Of a DNA stretch of 64,000 nt, positions 59,701-64,000 are shown piece by piece (the first letter of the stretch is position 1; every line of letters begins with the position of its first letter). This DNA comes from Paraescarpia echinospica (taxonomy: Eukaryota > Annelida > Polychaeta > Sabellida > Siboglinidae), in assembly GCA_020002185.1 (NCBI GenBank), contig CM034537.1:9266409-9330408 (forward strand), read 5' to 3'. The position numbers and the translations under genes were made by a program. A model generated the notes under the pieces. It saw only the letters and a program-made list of their open reading frames with translations, was not told the DNA's origin and ran no database searches.

Positions 59701-62700
59701 TGTGTACTCAAATGCTCATTACCATCTTGCATTTAATTGTCCAGAATGAAACTAAAATGAGATTACCCAGAATGCAGTAAGCCCAGTGTCATCATCAAAG
59801 GTAAAACAACAAGTTGCACTCCTCAATGCCTAGCCAGTGTCTGACTGAGTCGGGAGTGCACTAGCACTAGGTAGAATGCACTAACACTAACCACATAAGT
59901 AACAGATGACACTTAAGTATAGCATACACTAGCACTGCCAACACTATGTTACATGGCACACGTATCTTGCACCCTCACTGTTTAGTGCGCACTGTTACAT
60001 GGCACACGTATCTTGCACCCTCACTGTTTAGTGGGCACTGTTATTCCTACAAACACATGATGTTTTACGCTGTTACTGCAGACAGCTGATTTGCTTAGCT
60101 ATAGTGCTGAAGGCCTTGCCATAGCACTGATGGCCTTGTCATAGTGCTGATGGCCTTGCCATAGCACTGATGGCCTTGTCATAGTGCTGATGGCCTTGCC
60201 ATAGTGCTGATGGCCTTGCCATAGCACTGATGGCTTTGCCATAGCACTGATTACTTTGCCATAGCATTGGTGACTGTACAGTGGTGTTGATGGCTTTGCC
60301 ATAGTGCTGATGGCCTTGCCATAGTGTTGATGGCCTTGCCATAGCACTGATGAATTTGCCATAGCATTGGTGATCGTACAGTGGTGCTGATGGCTTTACT
60401 ATATTGCTGATGATCAGTAGCACTGATGTCATGGTATACTGATGGTCTTGTCATGGTACTGATTGACTTACCATAGCACTAATGACATTGCCATAGTACT
60501 GATGACCTTGTCATAGGACTGATTACCTTGCCATAGTTCTGATTACCTTGCCATAGTTCTGATTGCCTTGCCATAGTACTGATGGTCTTGCCATAGTACT
60601 GATGGTCTTGCCATAGTACTGATGGCCTTGCCATAGTACTGATGGCCTTACCATAGTACTGATGGCCTTGCTACAGGCTGATGACTAGTTGGTTTCTTCC
60701 TCTTGTTCTATGTGTTGGGTGTATATAACAAAGGTGTTTTCATATTTCATTTTGAAAAAAAGCTTATTATTTTTATTTGCTTTGGTTCTTCTTTGCATTT
60801 GTTCTATTGGATTATCATTATGGACATTTATGGCAGTTTTCAGTCAGTTATTAATAATGATAACAAGTGAAACAACAATTTAATGACATTTTCATTTTTT
60901 CGTTGTCAACAATGTCTCTGATTTTTTGTTATTATATTTACAAAAAAACAATCCTTCATGTGGTGCATGAATGAAGAAGACGATATCCCCGAGTATACAT
61001 AAAAGAATTTGTCGTGATTACAAATTTGAATTTTTTTGCATTAATACAAGTTTAAAACATCCCCAACTGATTGACAGTCCTTGCGGAACAGTCAAAGAAA
61101 ATACATGCAACTTTATGAACACTCGATTTAACTCTGTCTAACTCTAAAACTGGTAAGAACCTTAAAACAAAAAGAATTTCGAAAAAATACAGGTGCTACT
61201 TCTGAAGGGTTGTAGATTAATTCCTGGAAATTTGTGGAAACAGACGGTAAATGGATTTTAACATTTGAAGTGTTTTTATTTCAATATACACCTGTAATTA
61301 TATTTTTCAAAATGACATATGAATGTGCCTCAGTTATACAAACTTGGCTTGTTTGTACGTACTTTTATCACCAATTCACTGGGACGTCACTCTTAGGCAC
61401 ATTGATTGCCTTGTGTGTACTGGCACATTAGTGAGACACATGTCACCTCGTCTTGTTACCTCTCTCTTGTTTGTCCACATCAGATACTTCAATACCACAA
61501 CACATGATGCCATAAAGGTAACACAGGATAACACGACAGGATAACATAACCCAGAATGACAAGAAGCAGAATAACACAAGTAACATGATGTGACATAGGA
61601 TAACTTAAGAAATGATGATTTGATACAGGATAAACCAGGATAGCTTGACTCCTGCTAACTCAAGTAACAATAACTTAACTCAGGCTAACTCAACCCAGGA
61701 TAACTTAACCCAGACTAACTCAACTCAGGATAACTTAACTGACTAACTCCACCCAGAATAACTTGACTATGGCTAACACAACCCAGGATAACTTTACTCT
61801 GACTAACGCAACACATGATAACTTGCCTCTGGCAAACTCAAGTCAGGATAACTTGACCCAGGCCAAAACAATCCAGGATAACTTTACTCAAACCAGGATA
61901 ACGACTCTGGCTAACTCTTCCCAGGGTAACTTGACTCAAGGTAACTCAACCCAGGATAACTTTACTCTAACTCAACCCAGGATAACTTTACTCAGGGTAA
62001 CTCATCCCAGGGTAATTTGACTCTGGCTAACTCAACCCAGAATAACATGACTTGACTCTAGCTAACACATCTCAGGATAACTTCAATCTGGTTAACTGAA
62101 GTCAGGATAACATGACTCAGACTAACTCAACACAGAATAACTTGACTGGCTAACTCAACAAAGATAACTTGACTCAGGTCAGGCAAACTCAACCCAGGAC
62201 AATTTGACTCTTTCTAACTTGGAACCATCTGGTTAATTGATCACCACTCTACTGTCTCAAGTAAGAGAAAGGCCGTCCACAAAACATTTGCACATAAAAC
62301 ACATGTAAGCAAATAATGATTGCTGTGTTCTCTGAAATACATTGCCAGTTGCTAGATGAGAGGCCAAAGGTCTAGGGAAGTGAATGAAGACAGAGGTGAG
62401 TGCACCTTGGCACCATGGGGAGATGAACTAATGTTACGAGCTTCGGTATTGTGTTTAGTATTTTAATAAGCATATATAGGTGTATATGTTATGTTTGAAA
62501 ATAGACATAAAACATGCAGGTACATATGACACCCCTAAACAAGCCCAAGACTACCAGATGATGACCAGCTGAACCCTCTAATAGCCAGACGACAATGCCC
62601 CATAAAGTAGTATCCCATATGTTCATTTGAGTTTTCTGCAGGCCAGTTTTCATCCATGTTTAAACGGCACCAGGTCAAGCATACTGTTCAAAACAACCTT

Positions 62701-63129
62701 CATATACGTAGTTGTCTGCTTTCCCTGACCCCTTCTTCTCAGCCTTCCCCTGTCAATCTTCCCACCTCTATTCTTCTGTCTTTTTGCCATCCACTTATTT
62801 GGTTCGCTGTTGTATCGTGCACATTCAGTGGATGTGGCCCATGAAATATTGTTCATGGCTGTGTCACATGACACATGTCACATGACATGTGTCATCAAAC
62901 AATCTGTTTGTGCTGTACATTCACAATGTGAATGTTCAAGGCTGACATTGCTGGGACAAGTAGCAATGTCGACCTTGAAATAATGTCCCCTGTGTTTTGT
63001 TGCTTTGCAGGTTGCTGTGCTGTTCTCGAATATGGTAACACAAACACTGCAGCCATCCTTCTATGATAGTATCATTCAAATCAAGAAGCTTCCATATTTA
63101 CCAGACTTTATAAATGAGACCACTGTTAA
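35697..63129 (+). CDS. CLC-family chloride channel, ClC-2-like (3' end outside window)
   Basis: A plasma-membrane voltage-gated anion channel of the ClC-1/ClC-2 branch, built from 16 exons given separately: 14 constitutive plus the alternatives 15a and 15b. The joined frame is open for about 570 codons. Chloride-path motifs are GSGIPE (residues 159-164), GKEGPFVH (201-208, gating Glu at 203), GVFMP (455-459) and the pore Tyr in LQPSFYD (547). The position equivalent to the proton glutamate of exchangers is Val (I-E-V-T, 263). This indicates a channel, not a Cl-/H+ antiporter (family knowledge). A glycosylation site N-V-T at 401 sits where vertebrate ClC-2 has one. Phases agree at every junction, and all introns are GT-AG except intron 5 (GC-AG). 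The CBS domains should be encoded beyond 64000. Whether it is nearer ClC-2 or a lineage-specific paralogue cannot be told here. Confidence 0.95.
37207..37292 (+). mobile_element. CR1-like LINE, 3' tail only
   Basis: Matches the 3' ends of 5208-6242 and 37583-38136: GGACTCTCGATAAACCAAA, CATGCCATCTGGAG, and an end CTGTTAAATC. It is more diverged than the other two and is flanked by TA repeats. Confidence 0.75.
37583..38136 (+). mobile_element. CR1-like LINE, 5'-truncated copy
   Basis: The open part (37564-38037) gives [27 protein letters not shown] and [21 protein letters not shown], closely matching the copy at 5208-6242. The 3' tail matches too and ends in TCTTGTTAAA repeats. It lies in CLC intron 1 in the sense orientation. 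It is not a host exon. Confidence 0.88.
39487..39967. repeat. 62-bp minisatellite, about 8 copies
   Basis: The unit begins CTTAGATACTGTCTTCAATT and continues through GTTGAGTTACAAG. Copies after the second are almost identical. It lies in CLC intron 1. Confidence 0.95.
40208..41019. mobile_element. hAT-like non-autonomous DNA element
   Basis: An 812-bp element with perfect 17-bp terminal inverted repeats CAGACATGGGGTCAAAT. Subterminal regions are rich in ATTTGCATTT and AAATACTTT motifs in both orientations. The flanks TGTACTAC (40200-40207) and GGAACTAC (41020-41027) match at six of eight bases, consistent with a decayed 8-bp target duplication. There is no transposase frame. Family knowledge: hAT elements start CAG and make 8-bp duplications. 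Confidence 0.82.
41722..44033 (+). repeat. 69-bp minisatellite derived from the exon 2 acceptor
   Basis: About 33 tandem copies of a 69-bp unit. Each unit contains the intron end TTGTCTTGTTACAG, then about 44 bases matching the start of CLC exon 2 (ATGTACGGCCAGTACAGC onward), then CCTGAGTAAGATTG. Each therefore holds an acceptor-like site and, 49 bp later, a donor-like A|GTAAGA. The unit is 23 codons without stops, so long frames appear on both strands. Two patches (42208-42310 and 42705-42890) are irregular. The array ends at the authentic exon 2 acceptor. Confidence 0.95.
44034..44157 (+). CDS. CLC exon 2
   Basis: Begins ATG TAC GGC (M-Y-G-Q-Y-S-R-D-L) after TTATAG and ends at CAAC|GTTAGT. 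Phase in 0, phase out 1. It matches the M-Y-G-R-Y-T-Q-D-L segment of ClC-2. Its first 44 bases are the seed of the 69-bp array immediately upstream. Confidence 0.9.
44628..44759 (+). CDS. CLC exon 3 (helix B region)
   Basis: Codes VSKVGEDW-like [12 protein letters not shown] and the first membrane helix, ending C-E-Y-G. The acceptor is TTCTTTCAG and the donor TATG|GTAAGT. Phase 1 to 1. The end of this exon and its donor are repeated in the 109-bp array. Confidence 0.95.
44738..45130 (+). repeat. 109-bp repeat of the exon 3 donor, four copies
   Basis: Donor sequences ATATGGTAAG occur at 44760 (authentic), 44869, 44978 and 45087, exactly 109 bp apart, each followed by GAGCTCACTGTCTCAGTGAT or a close variant. 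The last 20 or so exon bases are copied with changes (TCATCCATGTATGCG). Each unit also has an internal TTAACAAGTTATCATC repeat. Confidence 0.93.
45158..45462 (-). mobile_element. tRNA-derived SINE, full-length copy in intron 3
   Basis: On the minus strand it starts with a tRNA-like head (GGCACATTGGCTAGCGC as A-box region and GGTTCAAATCC as B box). A body with TGTGCTGCGGTGTCGAAC follows, then the tail AACAGATCTGCCAAGGAGT and AAAGCACTTTGAGCAGTCC. The same family occurs at 47799-48060 and 18151-18284. Confidence 0.82.
45577..45705 (+). CDS. CLC exon 4 (helices C-D)
   Basis: Codes ARKWLYDS and a hydrophobic helix ending [12 protein letters not shown]. Acceptor GTGTTTCAG, donor ATAG|GTAAGT. Phase 1 to 1. 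Confidence 0.95.
   Translation, partial: RGSGCMIHRRVCQSYSSCCGYYFPLYSSVSPLALFISSDLMQ
45995..46128 (+). CDS. CLC exon 5 (GSGIPE anion site)
   Basis: Codes [20 protein letters not shown], the most conserved CLC segment, and ends P-I-G-K-E. Acceptor GTGCTGCCAG. The donor is GAG|GCAAGA, a GC type. Phase 1 to 0. The last codon is the gating glutamate. Confidence 0.95.
46129..46505 (+). other. CLC intron 5, GC-AG type
   Basis: The exon boundary is fixed by the conserved G-K-E | G-P-F-V-H motif. The intron begins GCAAGA and ends TTATTACAG. AG|GCAAG is the usual context of GC donors, and no GT donor gives the same protein. Confidence 0.9.
46506..46583 (+). CDS. CLC exon 6 (helix F)
   Basis: Codes [17 protein letters not shown] and ends G-I-Y-E at GAG|GTCAGT. 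Phase 0 to 0. Completes GKEGPFVH with exon 5. Confidence 0.95.
47152..47230 (+). CDS. CLC exon 7 (helix G)
   Basis: Codes [20 protein letters not shown] and FAAPIG. Acceptor TGTTGTAG, donor GGAG|GTGAAT. Phase 0 to 1. Confidence 0.95.
47598..47723 (+). CDS. CLC exon 8 (helices H-I)
   Basis: Codes [20 protein letters not shown] and a hydrophobic helix ending IIFSRE. The residue after I-E is Val, the channel signature. Acceptor TTGCCAG, donor AAG|GTATGT. Phase 1 to 1. Confidence 0.95.
47799..48066 (+). mobile_element. tRNA-derived SINE, full-length copy in intron 8
   Basis: The head has a B box GGTTCGAATCC and an A-box-like TAGTAGCTAGAGC. The body shares TGTGCTGCGGTGTCGAAC with the copy in intron 3. 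The tail reads CAGGTCTGCCAGGGAATAAA, GCGCTTTAAGCAGTCC and CTGCGCTGTATAAAAAC. CAGTGG at both ends (47799-47804 and 48061-48066) may be a short target duplication. Confidence 0.85.
48154..48238 (+). CDS. CLC exon 9
   Basis: Codes [20 protein letters not shown] and ELIAFGVIG. Acceptor TTCCTTTCAG, donor TTGG|GTAAGT. Phase 1 to 2. It covers the loop into helix J. Confidence 0.94.
48564..48665 (+). CDS. CLC exon 10 (helix J)
   Basis: Codes [20 protein letters not shown] and a basic end KKLKAFLQK. Acceptor GCATGCAG, donor AGAA|GTAAGT. Phase 2 to 2. A homopyrimidine tract begins just past the donor. Confidence 0.94.
48670..49110. repeat. 440-bp homopyrimidine tract
   Basis: Almost pure C/T on the + strand in CCTTCTCTCCTCC-like units, with very few purines. 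It starts a few bases after the exon 10 donor. Such tracts can form triplex DNA, and they provide an extended polypyrimidine run in the pre-mRNA. Confidence 0.93.
49286..49370 (+). CDS. CLC exon 11 (helix K)
   Basis: Codes [16 protein letters not shown] and [12 protein letters not shown]. Acceptor GTTTCTCCAG, donor GCGG|GTAGGT. Phase 2 to 0. Confidence 0.94.
50055..50210 (+). CDS. CLC exon 12 (L-M loop and helix M)
   Basis: Codes [16 protein letters not shown], with the glycosylation site N-V-T, then the helix [14 protein letters not shown]. Acceptor AACTTCAG, donor GAGG|GTAAGT. Phase 0 to 0. Its last 15 bases (TTCATTGTCATGAGG) seed the following 25-bp array. Confidence 0.95.
50196..50872 (+). 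repeat. 25-bp minisatellite derived from the exon 12 donor
   Basis: About 27 copies of a unit like TTCATTGTCATGAGGGTGAG plus TTGTG. The first unit is the exon 12 end and its donor. Most units keep a donor-like GAGG|GTGAGT or AAGG|GTGAGT. Because 25 is not a multiple of three, use of a later site would usually shift the frame. Confidence 0.94.
51306..52756. repeat. 30-bp G-rich minisatellite, about 48 copies
   Basis: The unit is GTCGGAAGGATGTATTAGGG plus TGAGGTTGGT (or TGGGGTTGGT). Two register slips occur at about 52239 and 52305. Each unit has four or more G runs, so G-quadruplex formation on the + strand is plausible. Stop-free frames result from the repeat. It lies in CLC intron 12. Confidence 0.95.
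52914..52983 (+). CDS. CLC exon 13 (helix N, GxFxP)
   Basis: Codes [20 protein letters not shown] and FTIG. Acceptor GCTTTCAG, donor ATCG|GTGTGT. Phase 0 to 1. G-V-F-M-P is the third anion-site motif. Confidence 0.94.
53655..53851 (+). CDS. CLC exon 14 (helices O-Q)
   Basis: Codes [30 protein letters not shown] and [17 protein letters not shown]. Acceptor GCTTGTAG, donor TGTG|GTAAGT. Phase 1 to 0. It is followed by a choice of exon 15a or 15b. Confidence 0.95.
54024..54345. repeat. 107-bp tandem repeat, three copies
   Basis: TTGGTTGTGTCTGCATTGAT starts at 54024, 54131 and 54238, and copies are almost identical. It lies in intron 14. Confidence 0.95.
55154..56858 (+). repeat. 40-bp minisatellite derived from the exon 15a acceptor
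   Basis: About 43 copies of GTCCCACAGTAAGCCGTGTA plus CTGTGTTCTTCTGTCCAGAT. Each has a polypyrimidine tract and CAG identical to the exon 15a acceptor, plus the first exon bases (ATCTCC or ATGTCC). Ten bases after the CAG is a donor-like ACA|GTAAGC. The array ends at the authentic exon, and higher-order duplications are visible (336 bp identical at an offset of 560 bp). Confidence 0.95.
56859..56983 (+). CDS. CLC exon 15a (helix R, alternative 1)
   Basis: Codes [20 protein letters not shown], then [16 protein letters not shown] and TKLFI. Acceptor TTCTGTCCAG, donor TCAA|GTAATA. Phase 0 to 2, 41 codons plus two bases. It aligns with the helix R segment of ClC-2, including the pore Tyr. The reading frame is intact, so it is not an obvious pseudo-exon. 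The donor is weaker than that of 15b. Confidence 0.9.
58475..59183. mobile_element. Candidate TTAA-flanked MITE
   Basis: The segment is bounded by TTAA at 58471-58474 and 59184-59187. The ends GGCCATACACCCCAGG and GGCCAGACATGGCAGG (second read on the minus strand) are similar inverted repeats. There is no transposase frame. TTAA targets are typical of piggyBac and Kolobok elements; which one applies is not known. Confidence 0.5.
60101..60676. repeat. 20-bp minisatellite, about 29 copies
   Basis: The unit is ATAGTGCTGATGGCCTTGCC, with many ATAGCACTGATGGCTTTGCC variants. It is more diverged than the other arrays in this gene. Confidence 0.92.
61525..62215. repeat. Degenerate 30-bp minisatellite
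   Basis: Repeats of the form AACTCAACCCAGGATAACTT followed by GACTCTGGCT, with many substitutions and length changes. The register is lost in places, so the copy number is uncertain. Confidence 0.85.
63011..63129 (+). CDS. CLC exon 15b (helix R, alternative 2)
   Basis: Codes [20 protein letters not shown], then [19 protein letters not shown]. Acceptor TGCTTTGCAG, donor TTAA|GTATGT. Phase 0 to 2, 39 codons plus two bases. It is homologous to 15a at LQPSFYD, IIQIK and LPYLP. [11 protein letters not shown] is closer to the vertebrate ClC-2 form. No minisatellite is attached to its acceptor. Confidence 0.92.
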
Positions 63130-64000
63130 GTATGTATTTATGTTACGCTTTTCTTACTGTACTTTCTGGTCTATTTCATTTTCTGCTTTCAATAATGCCT
63201 CTGAACTTAGCCACCAACAGATGATAGGGTCAGACAGAGCAGAACGGCACAACACCAACACAAGTCACAACCTTTCTTTTTCTTAGGTATAAGTCACCAC
63301 TCCTGGTGCATCATGGGATCACCACCACCACTCCTGGTGCATCATGGGATCACCACCACCACTGCGAGACTTAGGCAATTAGGTTGTTGCATCATTTGTC
63401 AGCAATGCGTGTACAGGGTAGGGTGTTGGTTGCAATCACCATGTCTGTCATAATCATGTGATGATGGGTGATGATGAAGAATCCGGTTTTATAAATGTCA
63501 AGATTTATCTAAACAATCTGTCATATTTTTATTTGGGGGTGTTGTTGAAGAATCCGATGTTAAGATTTACCAACACTGACAGCGTACATACTTAAGTTTC
63601 AAAGCTTTTCACACATTGTGTTTTGAAATGTTTCTTGAACATTCTACTAATGATGTGATGACTTCCACAGTGAAAAGTACTTACTGCTGTGAAAAGTACT
63701 TACTGCTGAGTGTCTCCTGTGAAGTGGAGTCACTTGTTACAAATGTCACTGCTAATACAGATACTACACTGTCTCTGATTTTTCTATTTCGTTATATGCT
63801 ATTATCGTCTTTGATTGTGTTGCATATATTATACAATAATTGTGTTGCATATATTATACAATAATTGTGATGGTGATTGGATGTTATCTATCATTTGTTA
63901 TGTTCAGTGACACCTCATTTTGTTGGTCTTCAGGAGATTCAAATGCACCAGTTGTGCAAAACTTGAAAGTGTATCACTATGTCAAAATGTGTCTCTGGTC
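63130..64000 (+). other. CLC intron after exon 15b (incomplete)
   Basis: Contains a 31-bp direct repeat (63295-63361, CTCCTGGTGCATCATGGGAT twice) and short direct repeats near 63670-63710 and 63815-63865. No continuation of the channel frame (phase 2) was found before the window ends. Confidence 0.6.

Larger units (their letters stand above)
56984..63010 (+). other. Intron between exons 15a and 15b (6.0 kb)
   Basis: Contains a TTAA-flanked element, a 20-bp and a degenerate 30-bp repeat array and a short inverted repeat near 62855-62885. The remainder shows no recognised gene or RNA. Confidence 0.7.

Noticed and set aside
35697..63129. Reading the channel as a Cl-/H+ exchanger (ClC-3 to ClC-7 type)
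   Set aside because: The proton-glutamate position is Val, and the exon motifs follow the ClC-1/2 branch.
63934..64000. A further CLC exon after TTGGTCTTCAG
   Set aside because: The phase-2 translation does not match the segment expected after helix R, which leads to the first CBS domain.

Overview
The window is eukaryotic, animal nuclear DNA. It holds spliced exons with GT-AG introns, LINE-type and Ty3-type retroelements, tRNA-derived SINEs, small DNA transposons and many minisatellites. Nothing bacterial was seen. The taxon cannot be fixed from sequence alone. An invertebrate is likely, and a marine one such as a lancelet or a lophotrochozoan would fit (inference, low confidence).

One host gene is clear. 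It is a CLC-family chloride channel of the ClC-1/ClC-2 type on the + strand, from the start codon at 35697 to at least 63129, and it continues beyond the window. Sixteen coding exons were placed by homology, phase and splice sites. They cover the N-terminus and nearly the whole membrane domain, with the GSGIPE, GKEGPFVH and GxFxP anion-path motifs. The cytoplasmic CBS domains must lie downstream of 64000. The last membrane exon exists in two versions, 15a (56859-56983) and 15b (63011-63129). They have the same phases, and joining both gives an immediate stop, so they look mutually exclusive.

The most unusual property of the gene is that four of its minisatellites are built from its own splice junctions. 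A 69-bp array copies the exon 2 acceptor and 5' exon. A 109-bp array copies the exon 3 donor, a 25-bp array the exon 12 donor, and a 40-bp array the exon 15a acceptor. Each array multiplies splice-site-like sequence beside the authentic site. Other introns carry 62-, 30-, 107-, 20- and 30-bp arrays and a 440-bp homopyrimidine tract. Intron 5 has a GC-AG donor.

Region by region: 1-4070 has no recognisable gene. 4072-7856 is an RTE-type LINE interrupted by a CR1-like LINE. 8351-8911 is a 33-bp minisatellite. 11783-16345 is a nearly intact Ty3/gypsy (Mag-like) element on the minus strand, with 163-bp LTRs and a 5-bp target duplication. 16351-24600 is non-coding, with a SINE fragment, ancient dispersed repeats, a 32-bp palindrome and a TG/CG tract. 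24640-34030 is a graveyard of decayed LINEs on both strands. 34882-64000 is the CLC locus, with its intronic CR1 copies, hAT-like and TTAA-flanked MITE-like elements and SINEs.

All reading is by eye. Repeat copy numbers are array length divided by period. Family assignments rest on recognised motifs, not on database searches.
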